Source of the DNA: Pilimelia terevasa
GTDB taxonomy: Bacteria; Actinomycetota; Actinomycetes; Mycobacteriales; Micromonosporaceae
DNA: 64,000 nucleotides
Direction: 5' to 3'
Assembly: GCF_014647915.1 (NCBI RefSeq)
Contig: NZ_BMQC01000004.1
Span: 277,547-341,546, forward strand
Position 1 is the first letter of the stretch. Every line of letters begins with the position of its first letter. A program made the position numbers and the translations under genes. Positions 7,836 to 16,386 of this stretch are shown in pieces. The notes beneath the pieces are model-generated. The model was not told the DNA's origin. It ran no database searches and saw nothing but the letters and a program-made list of their open reading frames with translations.

Positions 7836-8846
7836 ATGCACCTGCCCACGCCGCGGGGCCCCGTCTCGGCCCGGCTCGTCGAGGACCTGCGCCGCGCCCC
7901 GCACGCACTGGCGGCGGTCGCGCCCGACTTCACCGGCCCGCCCCTGACGGACGAGGACCTGCACCTGACCCTGCACGTCTGCTACGAGCTGCACTACCGC
8001 GGCTGGGACGGCGTGGCCGCCGACTGGGAGTGGGAGCCGTCGCTGCTGCGGCTGCGGGCGGTCGCCGAACGCCGGTTCGAGGGGGCGCTGCGCGCTGCCG
8101 TCGCGGTACCCCGCGGCCCGGCGGCCACGGCACCGGCCATGGCGGCGGCGTTGGCGGCGCTGGTGCGGGCCGACGACGCGCCGCCGCTGAGCCGGTACCT
8201 GGAGCGGCGGGCGACCGCCGCCGAGTTCCGTGAGTTCGTCACCCACCGGTCGGTGTACCACCAGCGCGAGGCCGACCCCCACACCTGGGCCATCCCGCGC
8301 CTCGGCGGCGCCGCCAAGGCCGCCCTGGTCGAGATCCAGCGCGACGAGTACGGCGACGGGCGGCTCGACCGGATGCACAGCACCCTGTTCGACCGCGTGC
8401 TGGCGTTCTTCGACCTCGACACCCGGTACGGCGCGCATGTGGACGCGGTACCGGCGGTCACCCTGGCCAACAACAACCTGATGTCCCTGTTCGGCCTCCA
8501 CCGCCGCCTGCGCGGGGCGCTGCTGGGCCACCTCGCCGCCTACGAGATGACCTCGTCGGTGCCGAACCGGCGGTACGGCGGCGGCCTGCGCCGGCTCGGC
8601 GGCGGGCCGGCCGACACCGTCTTCTACGACGAGCACGTCGAGGCCGACGCCGTACACGAGCAGATCGCCGCCCACGACATGTGCGGCGGCTTCGCGGAGA
8701 CCCACCCGGCGGAGGTCGCCGAGGTGCTGTTCGGCGCGGCGTGCGCGCTGCGGCTCGACGGCCTGGCGGCCGCCCACCTGCTGGACCGCTGGAAGGCGGG
8801 CGCCAGCTCGCTGTACCGGCCGGCCGCGCTCCCGGCCGCCGCCTGA
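7836..8846 (+). CDS. Iron-containing redox enzyme family protein (heme-oxygenase-like diiron fold)
   Basis: A 336-residue protein matching the all-helical heme-oxygenase-like diiron oxidase group. ATG 7836 is preceded by AGGAG. The recognisable region begins at LHVCYELHYRGWDG (about 47-60) with a conserved Glu and His. Further ligand candidates are in HRSVYHQREADPHTW (about 139-153), RDEYGDG (about 169) and EHVEADAVHEQI (about 268). Relatives use two irons to oxidise or desaturate small substrates; many are unassigned. The convergent neighbour encodes a CDGSH iron-sulfur protein, a pairing that would suit electron supply, though this is inference. The substrate is unknown. Confidence 0.8.
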   Translation: MHLPTPRGPVSARLVEDLRRAPHALAAVAPDFTGPPLTDEDLHLTLHVCYELHYRGWDGVAADWEWEPSLLRLRAVAERRFEGALRAAVAVPRGPAATAPAMAAALAALVRADDAPPLSRYLERRATAAEFREFVTHRSVYHQREADPHTWAIPRLGGAAKAALVEIQRDEYGDGRLDRMHSTLFDRVLAFFDLDTRYGAHVDAVPAVTLANNNLMSLFGLHRRLRGALLGHLAAYEMTSSVPNRRYGGGLRRLGGGPADTVFYDEHVEADAVHEQIAAHDMCGGFAETHPAEVAEVLFGAACALRLDGLAAAHLLDRWKAGASSLYRPAALPAAA

Positions 8847-8870
8847 GACCGGACGGGTACCCCGGAGTTC

Positions 8871-9143
8871 TCAGCCTGGGCCCGCGGGTTCTCCGCCTTC
8901 GCGGGTACCGGGGGCCGTGAAGCCGACCAGCTTGTGCGTCCCGTCGCAGAACGGGCGCCGCGCCGACCGCCCGCACCGGCACAGCGCCACGGTGGACCGG
9001 CCGGCGTCCACGGGCGTGCCGTCCTGGGCGACGATGGTGAAGTCGCCGCGCAGCAGCAGCGGCCCGTCGGCGCACACCGTCACCTCGGCGGCCCGCCGCG
9101 GCACCTCGCGCCGCCCGCCGCCCTGCTCCGTCCCGCCAGCCAC
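8871..9143 (-). CDS. CDGSH iron-sulfur domain protein
   Basis: A 90-residue mitoNEET-type protein. The cluster-binding motif CRCGRSARRPFCDGTH is complete (three Cys and one His) at residues 59-74, so it should bind a redox-active [2Fe-2S] cluster. The preceding beta strands (VTVCADGPLLLRGDF, ALCRC) fit the family fold. GTG 9143 was chosen because GGGAGG lies 8-9 bases upstream and no domain extends further. It converges on the iron-containing oxidase gene with only 24 bases between stops and diverges from the MpaB-type oxygenase gene, so it lies between two oxidative enzymes. The role as their electron carrier is plausible but unproven. Confidence 0.87.
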   Translation of the reverse strand: MAGGTEQGGGRREVPRRAAEVTVCADGPLLLRGDFTIVAQDGTPVDAGRSTVALCRCGRSARRPFCDGTHKLVGFTAPGTREGGEPAGPG

Positions 9144-9161
9144 GGCCGCCCCCTCCCGCCG

Positions 9162-9212
9162 GCACCCGCGGCGCGGGCACGGTCCGCACGGACGTGCCCG
9201 CGCCGCGGGTGC
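9162..9212. repeat. 19-bp perfect inverted repeat with nested hairpin between divergent genes
   Basis: GCACCCGCGGCGCGGGCAC (9162-9180) pairs perfectly with 9194-9212. The 13-base interior itself contains GTCCG/CGGAC (9182-9186 with 9189-9193). It sits upstream of both the CDGSH gene (start 9143) and the MpaB-type gene (start 9270). It could be an operator, a transcript hairpin in both leaders, or a boundary between the two promoters. Confidence 0.75.
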
Positions 9213-9269
9213 GGCAAACGCCCTCGCGGGGCGGGTTTGCCCGCGGCCGCGGCTGGGCACGAGTCGGGC

Positions 9270-10100
9270 ATGACCACTGCCCAGCCGGCCGACGCGGGCC
9301 TGTTCGGACCCGGGTCGGTGACGTGGCGGGTGCACGACGAGCCGGTCCTGCTGCTGGGCGGGCTGCGTTCGCTGTTCCTCCAGGCGCTGCACCCGCGGGC
9401 GATCGCGGCGGTCGCCCAGAACTCCCGCTACCGCGAGGACCCCTGGGGCCGCCTCCAGCGCACGTCGACCTACCTGGTGACCGCCATCTACGGCACGTCC
9501 GCTGAGGCCGCGGCCGCCGGTGCCCGGATCCGCCGGCTGCACGCCCGGATGTCGGCCACCGACCCGCGCACCGGCGAGCGGTTCGCCGTCGACGACCCGC
9601 ACCTGCTGCGCTGGGTCCACGTCGCGGAGGTCGAGTCGTTCCTCACCACGGCCCGGCGGGCCGGCCTGCGGCTGACCGACGCCGAAGCCGACCGGTACTA
9701 CGACGAGCAGCGCCGCGGCGCCGCCCTGGTCGGGCTGGACCCGGCGACGGTACCGGGCAGCGCGGCGCAGGTGCGCGACTACTACCGCGCGATGCGCCCG
9801 GAGCTGGCGCTGACCCGCGACGCCGCCGAGGCCCTGTGCTACCTGTTCGCGCCGCCGATGCCCTGGTGGCTCACCCTGTCACCGGCCCGGCCGGCGTACG
9901 CGGGGGTGGCCGCCGCCGCCTTCGCCTCGATGCCCGGGTGGGCGCGCCGCCGGTACGGCGCCCTGGGCCTGCCCGTGGCCGACGCCGCGGCCACCGCCAC
10001 GGCGCAGGCGCTGCGCACGCTGCTGCGGACCCTGCCGCGGCGGTGGTGGGAGAGCCCGGTGCACCGCGCGGCCCGGGAGCGCCTGGCCACCCCCGCCTGA
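9270..10100 (+). CDS. Oxygenase MpaB family protein (DUF2236)
   Basis: A 276-residue helical protein of the DUF2236/latex-clearing-protein-like group, proposed to be heme b-dependent oxygenases. Typical features are GSVTWRVHDEPVLLLGGLRS near the N-terminus, LQALHPRAIAAVAQ (about 31-44) with the conserved His, RLQRTSTYLVTAIYG, the WVHVAEVESF helix and the late PMPWWLTLSPARP turn. No signal peptide or membrane helix is seen, so it is cytoplasmic. ATG 9270 has only a weak ribosome site, and the 5' leader contains the long hairpin at 9162-9212. Transcription is divergent from the CDGSH gene. The substrate is not predictable from sequence. Confidence 0.85.
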   Translation: MTTAQPADAGLFGPGSVTWRVHDEPVLLLGGLRSLFLQALHPRAIAAVAQNSRYREDPWGRLQRTSTYLVTAIYGTSAEAAAAGARIRRLHARMSATDPRTGERFAVDDPHLLRWVHVAEVESFLTTARRAGLRLTDAEADRYYDEQRRGAALVGLDPATVPGSAAQVRDYYRAMRPELALTRDAAEALCYLFAPPMPWWLTLSPARPAYAGVAAAAFASMPGWARRRYGALGLPVADAAATATAQALRTLLRTLPRRWWESPVHRAARERLATPA

Positions 10101-10231
10101 CAGCCGCCTGGCCACCCCTGCCGGCACCCCCGCCCGACAGCACGTGGTCACCGTGTCAACACACTCCGGTGGGACGCGCGCGGCGTCCGCGCCGCGGCAG
10201 GCTGGAAGGCAGCCGTCGCGGGGGAGGCAGC

Positions 10232-10963
10232 ATGATGGGCCGTTCGCACGCCCTGTCCGGGGTCGTGGTCTGGCTGGCCGGCTGCGCCGTCGTCGAGCGG
10301 GTCGGCCCCGACCTCGGCTGGCGGTCCCTCGCCGTCGGCGCGCTCGTCGCGGGCGGCGCCGCCCTGGCCCCGGACCTCGACCACCCCGGGTCGACCGCGG
10401 CCCGCGTCCTCGGCCCGGTGACGCGGTGGGCCGCGCGCGGCGTGGACGCGGTCGCCGTCCGGGTGCGCGACCGGACCTGCGCCTGCTGCGCCCGCCGCGG
10501 CGGCGGCCACCGGACGCTCACCCACACCGCCCTGTTCGCCGTCGCGCTCGGCGCCCTGGCGGCGCTCGCCGGGTGGGCCGGCCCGTTCGGCGCCGCGGCG
10601 GTGGTCTACCTCAGCGCCGCGCTGGCCATGCACGGCCTGCTGCGGCGCCGCACGCGCGGGCCGTTCGGCGGGCACGCCGTCGGCCTGCTCGCCGCGGCCG
10701 CCACCGTCGGCGCCGCGCCGGGCGGTTCGTGGTGGTGGCTGGGGCTGCCGGTGTTCGTCGGCTGCCTCACCCACACCCTCGGCGACTCCCTGACGGTGTA
10801 CGGCACGCCGCTGCTGTGGCCGCTGCGGGTGCGCGGCTGCCGGTGGGCGCTGCTCGGTACGCCGAGGCGCCTGCGGTTCCGCACCGGCGGTACCGGCGAG
10901 CGGGTCGCCGTGGCGGTCATCGGCGCCGCCGGCGTCCTGGCCGCCTGGGCCCTTGCGGCCTGA
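10232..10963 (+). CDS. Membrane-bound metal-dependent hydrolase, YdjM/DUF457 type
   Basis: A 243-residue integral membrane protein. Metal-ligand motifs are at MGRSHALSG (His near residue 6), ALAPDLDHPGS (about 44-54), HRTLTHTALF (about 92-101) and CLTHTLGDSLT (about 177-187), the spacing expected for the YdjM/YbcI family of predicted membrane-bound hydrolases. Five or so membrane segments fill the intervals. Two in-frame ATGs occur (10232 and 10235), with GGGGAGG six bases before the first. A CACCARRGGGH segment contains three clustered Cys not typical of the family core. It stands alone, ends at a strong hairpin and has no close functional neighbour. Biochemical role in the family is poorly defined. 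Confidence 0.82.
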   Translation: MMGRSHALSGVVVWLAGCAVVERVGPDLGWRSLAVGALVAGGAALAPDLDHPGSTAARVLGPVTRWAARGVDAVAVRVRDRTCACCARRGGGHRTLTHTALFAVALGALAALAGWAGPFGAAAVVYLSAALAMHGLLRRRTRGPFGGHAVGLLAAAATVGAAPGGSWWWLGLPVFVGCLTHTLGDSLTVYGTPLLWPLRVRGCRWALLGTPRRLRFRTGGTGERVAVAVIGAAGVLAAWALAA

Positions 10964-11080
10964 TCGGTCGCCCGGCCGGGAGCGGCCCGGTGCCGTCCCG
11001 GGCGTGGCCGGAGCCGCGGGGTCGGCGCGCTCCTGCGCGCGGGTCGAGGGGGCGCTGGCGGGCGGGTCCGCCGCGACGCG

Positions 11081-11116
11081 ACTGTGGCGGCGCCCGCATC
11101 GGGGCGCCGCCACAGT
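11081..11116. terminator. 15-bp perfect hairpin between convergent genes
   Basis: ACTGTGGCGGCGCCC (11081-11095) pairs perfectly with 11102-11116 across a 6-base loop. It lies between the ends of the YdjM-type gene (10963, +) and the LPVTG gene (11155, -), so it probably terminates both transcripts. Confidence 0.75.
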
Positions 11117-11154
11117 GGCCGTTCACGTCACGTCATGGTGCGTGCCGCCCCGGG

Positions 11155-12840
11155 TCAGCAGCCCGTCTCCCGACGCCGGCCGAGGACCAGGAACAGCGCA
11201 CCCAGGAAGGTGAGCGTGGCGCCGGCCGCGACGAACGGGGTCAGCCCCGCGCCGGTGACCGGCAGGGTCGGCTGCGGCGCGGTGCCGCCGCTGCCGTCGC
11301 CGGAGCCGTCCGTGCTGGGCACCGGGCTCGCCGTGCCGCCGGGCGTGGGCGTGTCAGTCGGCTCGGGGGAGTGGGTCGGCTCAGGCGAGTCCGTGGGCTC
11401 GGGGGAGTCGGTCGGCTCGGGGGAGTCGGTCGGCTCCGGGCAGTCCGTGGGGGTCGGGGTAGGGGTGGGCTCGACGGGCTTGCCGCAGCCGGCCGGGCGG
11501 GCGTAGGTGAGCGTGACCGCGGTCGGGCCGGCGGTGACGTCGACGGTCATGCCCGGCTCGGCGTCGACCGTCGCGCTCCCGGCGGTGCCGGGGGCCACCC
11601 GCAGGGTGCGGCTGTCGCCGCCGCGGGGGCGGACCGTGGCCGTGACAGGCGTGTTGCCGGCCGGGTTGGCCACCGTGACGGTCATCGAGGTGCAGTCGGC
11701 GGTGCTGGTCACGACCGGCGGCGGGCAGCCCGCCGGGCGGGTCCAGGTGCCGCGGGCCACGGTGTCGCCGTCGGCCCGGACGGTGAGGGTGCCGGCGTCC
11801 GCGGCGACCGCCACGTCGACCGTGGCGCCGGGGCGCACGGTGACGGTCCGGCTGAAGCCGCTGGCGGCGGTCACGGTGAACTCGGTGGGCAGGGTCGCGG
11901 CCGCGCCGTTGCTCAGGTGTACGGTCCGGCTGCCGTCGCAGGCGTCGGTGACCGCGGCGGCGGGGGTGGCGCAGCCGCCGCTGCCGCCCTCGTGGGCGCC
12001 GACCGGGCCGGTCGAGCGGTCGCCGGGGCTCCGGGCGCCGCCCAGGCGGGTGGCGGCGTACGGGGTGCCGCCGCCGAGCGGGGTGACCACGCCGGTACCC
12101 CAGACCAGGTACACGGTGCGGTAGCAGGCGGGCAGGTCGACGTCCAGGGTGACCTCGCGGTGGCTGCCGTCCAGGACGCCGGTGGCGGAGTCGAACAACT
12201 GCTGGGCGCCGGCGGACCCGGCGGCCGTGGCCGTGTACGACACGAGGGTGAAGTCCTGGCTCTGGCCGGCGCACAGCGGCAGGTTCCGGGTGCGGACCGT
12301 CGCGTTGCCGGCGGCGCCGTCGAACGTGTGGCCGTACGCGGCGGTGTCGGCGGGCGTGCAGACCGGGGCCGGGGGCCGGCAGGTGCCGTTGAGGCTCACG
12401 GTCCTGCTGGCCGACGCGGTGTAGCCGTCGGTCCACCGCGAGGACAGGCGCAGCGCCGCGCTGGTCGCCGTACCGGGCACCCGCTGCACGCCGCTGACCG
12501 TGCCGTTGCGGCCGTTGTACCGGGCGGGCACGACCGTGCCGACGGCGATGTCGGCGATCTGCGTGGGGGTGGCGGAGACGCTGGACAGGGTGGCCTTGCC
12601 GGCCCAGTCGTTGGCCACCGTCCAGGTGACGCGGTACTCGCCGCTGTCGGTGTCGCAGGCCACGGACGCGGTGATCGCGTTGGCGTGGGCGCTGGCGGGC
12701 GCGGCGAACGTCATCACGCCGGTGGCGCCGGCCAGGACACTGACCAGCACGGCCATCCGGCGCGCGGTGCGGCCGGCGGCGCGGTGCAGCCCCTCGACCC
12801 GACGGTGCAGTCCAACTTTTCGGCGATGTGCAGCGCTCAC
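11155..12840 (-). CDS. LPVTG-anchored cell-wall surface protein
   Basis: 561 residues from GTG 12840. A long basic n-region and hydrophobic core form a signal peptide ending in APASA near residue 51. The mature part starts HANAITASVACD, typical of actinobacterial wall-anchored proteins, and has about ten cysteines plus repeated Thr/Val-rich beta modules, two ending ARPAGC or TRPAGC. A Pro-rich stalk with four to five copies of DSPEPT (about 465-500) leads to LPVTG, a membrane helix and the tail GRRRETGC: a standard sortase substrate covalently attached to peptidoglycan. No sortase gene is in the window. Function is probably adhesion or hyphal-surface coating, by analogy only. An upstream TTG at 12855 is possible but has no better site. 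Confidence 0.85.
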   Translation of the reverse strand: MSAAHRRKVGLHRRVEGLHRAAGRTARRMAVLVSVLAGATGVMTFAAPASAHANAITASVACDTDSGEYRVTWTVANDWAGKATLSSVSATPTQIADIAVGTVVPARYNGRNGTVSGVQRVPGTATSAALRLSSRWTDGYTASASRTVSLNGTCRPPAPVCTPADTAAYGHTFDGAAGNATVRTRNLPLCAGQSQDFTLVSYTATAAGSAGAQQLFDSATGVLDGSHREVTLDVDLPACYRTVYLVWGTGVVTPLGGGTPYAATRLGGARSPGDRSTGPVGAHEGGSGGCATPAAAVTDACDGSRTVHLSNGAAATLPTEFTVTAASGFSRTVTVRPGATVDVAVAADAGTLTVRADGDTVARGTWTRPAGCPPPVVTSTADCTSMTVTVANPAGNTPVTATVRPRGGDSRTLRVAPGTAGSATVDAEPGMTVDVTAGPTAVTLTYARPAGCGKPVEPTPTPTPTDCPEPTDSPEPTDSPEPTDSPEPTHSPEPTDTPTPGGTASPVPSTDGSGDGSGGTAPQPTLPVTGAGLTPFVAAGATLTFLGALFLVLGRRRETGC

Positions 12841-13230
12841 GGTGCGGCCCCCCAAGGCGTCGAGACGTCGGGGGCGGTCTCACCACTGACTCCCCGTGCC
12901 GCAAGGTGACCGGTTACGCGGCGCGGATCTCTGTCTCCCCTTACATCGTCACTTTCTGTGGCGACTTCTCCAGAATAGGGGCGCCTGAAGCAAGGTAAAT
13001 AGGGTGATTAAGTGGGATTCAGAGCGTACGAAAATGACTACCGAAAGTGACGACGATTCGCCACAATAGTGGTGACAAATGACTTGTCGTCCGAATAGCT
13101 ATGACGTAGGTCACATATGAGATGTGCGGTCCGTGAGGTTCCCTGCCGGGGGCGATTCAGTGTCACCGGGTGCACTCTCCGTGACAGAGCCAGTGCGTCC
13201 GCGACCCGGCCGACGGGTACGGCGTCGCGG
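12841..13230. other. Non-coding stretch with AT-rich patch
   Basis: No convincing gene. Bases 12905-13120 are clearly AT-richer than the flanks and probably hold the promoter region of the LPVTG gene. They include AGGTAAATAGGGTGATTAAG near 12992. A loose repeat of AGTGACGA/GTGACAAATGAC-like words is seen at about 13045-13085. I could not assign a sigma factor or regulator. Confidence 0.4.
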
Positions 13231-13836
13231 TCACGCTCCGGTCGGCCCCAGGTGGGTGCGCTCGCCGTCGTGGTCCAGGACGCACAGCATCTCGGCCGGC
13301 CCCCCGTGCGCGCCGAAGGCGTGCGGCACCATCGTGGAGAACTCGGCCGCCTCGCCGGCCTCGACCAGGATCGTCCGCCCGCCGAGCCGCAGCGCCACGG
13401 TGCCCGACAGCACGGTGAACCAGTCCCGGCCCGGGTGCACCCGCAGCGTCTCCGGTACCGGCCGGGTGAGCCGCAGCTTGGCGACGGTGACCCCGTGCGG
13501 CGCCCCCTCCCGGGAGAGCAGCCACGTGGTGATCCCCCGCGCCTCGTCGCGGTGCGGGCGGATCACCACGTCGTCGTTGGCGTCGGACTCGACGAGCTGG
13601 TCGAGGGTCGTCCCCAGCGCGCGGGCGATCGGGGCGAGCTGGTCCAGGGCGATCCGCCGGTGGCCGGTCTCCAGCCGGCTGAGCGTGGACGGGCTCAGGT
13701 GGCAGCGGGCGGCCAGGTCGTCCAGCGACCAGCCCCGGGCCGTCCGCAGTCCCCGGATCCGCTGCCGGACCACGGCGTCGAGCTCCCCGTCCTGCCTCCC
13801 GCCCTGCGCGGGCGGACGCGCGTCGTCTTGCTTCAT
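13231..13836 (-). CDS. XRE-family regulator with C-terminal cupin domain
   Basis: A 201-residue transcription factor. The helix-turn-helix occupies residues 22-76 (IRGLRTARGWSLDDLAARCH, then LSPSTLSRLETGHRR). The cupin lies at about 95-195 (VHPGRDWFTVLSGTVALRLG and later VEAGEAAEFSTMVPHAFGAH), a fold that usually senses a small ligand. ATG 13836 was chosen; it has no ribosome site, but TAGCAT lies 8 bases upstream on this strand, so the mRNA is probably leaderless. It is divergent from a methyltransferase gene whose start is 47 bases away, so it most likely controls that gene and itself from the shared region. The ligand is unknown. Confidence 0.9.
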   Translation of the reverse strand: MKQDDARPPAQGGRQDGELDAVVRQRIRGLRTARGWSLDDLAARCHLSPSTLSRLETGHRRIALDQLAPIARALGTTLDQLVESDANDDVVIRPHRDEARGITTWLLSREGAPHGVTVAKLRLTRPVPETLRVHPGRDWFTVLSGTVALRLGGRTILVEAGEAAEFSTMVPHAFGAHGGPAEMLCVLDHDGERTHLGPTGA

Positions 13837-13883
13837 GCGCAAGATGCTATGCCATCAGCGCAAGGGTGCGCTACCGTGGTCCC
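13837..13883. promoter_or_regulatory. Shared divergent promoter with repeated GCGCAAG motif
   Basis: Only 47 bases separate the two starts. TAGCAT on the - strand (13844-13849) and TACCGT on the + strand (about 13872-13877) sit at -10 distance from each start codon, fitting leaderless transcripts both ways. GCGCAAG occurs at 13838 and again at about 13858, roughly two helical turns apart, and the second is followed by GGTGCGC. These are candidate half-sites for the XRE-cupin protein. Confidence 0.5.
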
Positions 13884-14672
13884 ATGACGCACCCCTCCTC
13901 GCTTGCCGAGACCCTCGACCTCGACGTCGAGGTCCTGCACGAGTACCACCGCGACCTCATCGACTGGGTGGCGTCGGCCACCGTGGACCGCCCGCGGGTC
14001 GTCGACCTGGGCGCGGGCACGGGCACCGGGGCCGTCGCGCTGGCCCGCCGGCTGCCCCGCGCCGAGGTGTACGCCGTCGACGTCTCCGACGAGATGCTGG
14101 CGCACCTGCGCCGCCGCGCCGACGAGGCGGGCGTCGGGGACCGCGTGCACACCGTCCGCGCCGACCTCGACCAGCCCTGGCCGGACCTCGGGCCGGCCGA
14201 CCTGATGTGGGCCGCCGCCTCGCTGCACCACGTCGGCGACCCCGGCCGCGTCCTGGGGCAGGCGCACGCCCTTCTCCGCCCCGGCGGCGTCCTCGCGGTC
14301 GCCGAGCTGGACTCGTTCCCCCGCTTCCTCGCCGACCCGGCCGGCGCGGCCCTGGAGGAGCGCTGCCACGCCGCGCTGGCGCGGATGCGGCGCGAGCGCG
14401 GGATGCACCTGGACGCCGACTGGGGCGCCCTGCTGGCCGGGGCCGGGTTCGCGGTGGAGGCGACCCGGCGCACCGACCTCGCCCTGGACCCGCCGCTGCC
14501 GGCGGCCACCGGCCGGTACGCGCTGGTGTCGCTGCAGCGGATGCGGCACGGGCTCGACGGCAGGGTGGGCGCCGCGGACCTGGCGGCCCTGGACGCGTAC
14601 GCCGCCGACCTCGACCGGGCCGACCTCAGGGTGCGGGCCACGCGGACGGTCTGGCTCGCCCGGCGGCCCTGA
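13884..14672 (+). CDS. Class I SAM-dependent methyltransferase
   Basis: A 262-residue Rossmann-fold methyltransferase. Motif I is VVDLGAGTGTGAVAL (about 40-54), the acidic ribose-binding residue is in YAVDVSDEML (about 66-75), and motif IV/post motifs are PADLMWAAASLHHVGDPG (about 109-126) and LRPGGVLAVAEL (about 136-147). The C-terminal part (150-260) is a variable substrate cap. ATG 13884 is likely leaderless. The divergent XRE-cupin regulator probably controls it, so methylation may answer a small-molecule signal. The substrate cannot be told; relatives act on small molecules. Confidence 0.88.
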   Translation: MTHPSSLAETLDLDVEVLHEYHRDLIDWVASATVDRPRVVDLGAGTGTGAVALARRLPRAEVYAVDVSDEMLAHLRRRADEAGVGDRVHTVRADLDQPWPDLGPADLMWAAASLHHVGDPGRVLGQAHALLRPGGVLAVAELDSFPRFLADPAGAALEERCHAALARMRRERGMHLDADWGALLAGAGFAVEATRRTDLALDPPLPAATGRYALVSLQRMRHGLDGRVGAADLAALDAYAADLDRADLRVRATRTVWLARRP

Positions 14673-14685
14673 CCACCGGCGCGCT

Positions 14686-16200
14686 TCAGTCCTCCAGCCA
14701 GTCCCGCGCGGCCGCGGCGCCGGCCCGCTCCCGGGCCCGGGGCAGCAGGCGCAGCGCGGCGGCGGCGGCCAGCCGCTGCTCGGCCACCAGCACCCCGCAC
14801 GTGAAGCTGCTGGCGCCGTCCTGGGTCGCCCGCAGCGCCAGCCGCCCGAGCAACTGCCCCGTGACCACGGCGTCCTGGTGCGCGCCGAGCACGTCCTGGA
14901 GGGCGGTCAGCCGGCGGATCAGCTTCCGCGCCGCCCCGGGCGCCTGCGGCGCCGCGACCTCGGCGGCGTACCGCGCCTTCTTGTACAGCCGCCGGGCGTG
15001 GTGCAGGTGGGCGTCGCGCACGGGCGCGGGCGCCGGCAGCGCCGTCGACGAGGTTGGCACGTCGCTGTCCGTCGCGGACTCCAGCTCCTTGTCGGCCCTG
15101 CGCAGCGCGCCGGCCACCAGCCGGCGTACCCGCTTGCGGCCGGCCCGCACCGGCGCGTCGGCCAGGGCGTCGAGCGCGTCCAGCGCCGCGTACAGGCGGG
15201 GCGAGGCGAGCGCCCGCCCCAACTCGGCGCGGGCCGGCGCGGCCTCCTCCGCCAGGTACCCGGTGAGCTGGTCGGCGACCGGTCCGACGACCAGGTCCTC
15301 CGGGAGGGCCGCGACCGCCTCGGCCAGCCGGGCGGCCTGCACGTCGGCGTCGCGCACCTCGCCGAGCAGGTCGGCCAGCCACTTCAGCTCGGCCCGCAGG
15401 GGCTCGCCCGCGGCGGCGTCCAGCAGCGGGCGGAACGTCTGGAGCGTGCTGCGCAGGCGCCGGACCGCCACGCGCATGTCGTGGACGGCGTCGGGGTCGC
15501 CGGCGCGGACGCCGGGTTCGTGCCGCAGCAGCGTGTCGCGCTGCGCCCGCAGGTAGCCACTGATCTCCGCGCCCGCCCCGTGTCCGGGCGGCGGCGGTGC
15601 CGGCAGGCGGTCGCCGAGGGCGTGGGCGAGCTTGCTGGCGAGGCGGGCGGGGCGGGCGCCCGCGGCCTCCAGGGCCTGCGCGACGGCGTCCAGCACCTCC
15701 TCGTCGCCGTCGACCAGCTCGACCTCGATCTCCCGCCAGTGGCTGGTCACCACCGCCGCGCCGAGCACCTCGCCGGTGACCCGGTCGTCGGCGACCAGCG
15801 CGAGCACGGTGCCGTCGGCGGCGCGCAGGGGGTACTCGGTGCGCGCGGTGCTGATCTGGACGACCGGCTCCAGCGGCGCGTCCCGCACCAGGACCGCGAC
15901 CTGCTGGCGCAGCGCCGCGGGCACGGTCCGCGCGGCCCGGCCGGCGGGGGCGTGGATCTCCTCGCGGCCCCGCCCGGCCGGGCGCTTGAGGTGCCAGCCG
16001 GCGTCCGTGCCGCCGGTGCGGCGGCGCAGGGTGACGGCGTGGGCGAGCAGCCGCAGCCGCGGGGTGTCGAAGTACAGCGCGCGGAGCTGGTGCCGGGCGG
16101 GGCGGTCCAGGCTGGCGCCGTCGACCGCGGCGGCCAGGTCGGGCAGCGGGGCGTCGTCGGGCAGGTCGAACGTGGACTCGATCTCCAGATGAGAGGTCAT
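14686..16200 (-). CDS. CYTH and CHAD domain protein
   Basis: 504 residues from ATG 16200. Residues 1-200 are a CYTH triphosphate-tunnel domain (HLEIESTFDL at the start, then LRALYFDTPRLRL, ALVADDRVTG and REIEVELVDGDEEV). Residues 225-500 are a CHAD helical bundle with its conserved histidines and basic residues (VHDMRVAVRRLRSTL, KWLADLLGEVRDADV, HHARRLYKKARYAAE). CYTH enzymes act on triphosphates or polyphosphate, and CHAD domains bind polyphosphate. The usual ExExK signature reads EIEST here, so the lysine is missing or displaced and catalysis is uncertain. It converges on the methyltransferase gene and stands alone as a transcription unit. Confidence 0.9.
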   Translation of the reverse strand: MTSHLEIESTFDLPDDAPLPDLAAAVDGASLDRPARHQLRALYFDTPRLRLLAHAVTLRRRTGGTDAGWHLKRPAGRGREEIHAPAGRAARTVPAALRQQVAVLVRDAPLEPVVQISTARTEYPLRAADGTVLALVADDRVTGEVLGAAVVTSHWREIEVELVDGDEEVLDAVAQALEAAGARPARLASKLAHALGDRLPAPPPPGHGAGAEISGYLRAQRDTLLRHEPGVRAGDPDAVHDMRVAVRRLRSTLQTFRPLLDAAAGEPLRAELKWLADLLGEVRDADVQAARLAEAVAALPEDLVVGPVADQLTGYLAEEAAPARAELGRALASPRLYAALDALDALADAPVRAGRKRVRRLVAGALRRADKELESATDSDVPTSSTALPAPAPVRDAHLHHARRLYKKARYAAEVAAPQAPGAARKLIRRLTALQDVLGAHQDAVVTGQLLGRLALRATQDGASSFTCGVLVAEQRLAAAAALRLLPRARERAGAAAARDWLED

Positions 16201-16386
16201 GTCACCGGTTACCCGCCCGGCGGAGGTCCGCAACGTCATGGCGCCCAGGCTGCCGTATCCGTGCATCGGTAGGAACCCCGGGCCGCCGCCGGCCGTTCTC
16301 GACATCCACAACTATCTACAATTTCGTTCTCCGGGCCGCCGCCGACCCGTGCCGCGGCACCCGATCCCGACCGAACGGACTCGCCC

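Noticed and set aside
11341..11475. CRISPR-like short repeats
   Set aside because: The repeated units encode the DSPEPT stalk of the LPVTG protein in frame, with no unique spacers; they are protein repeats, not a CRISPR array.
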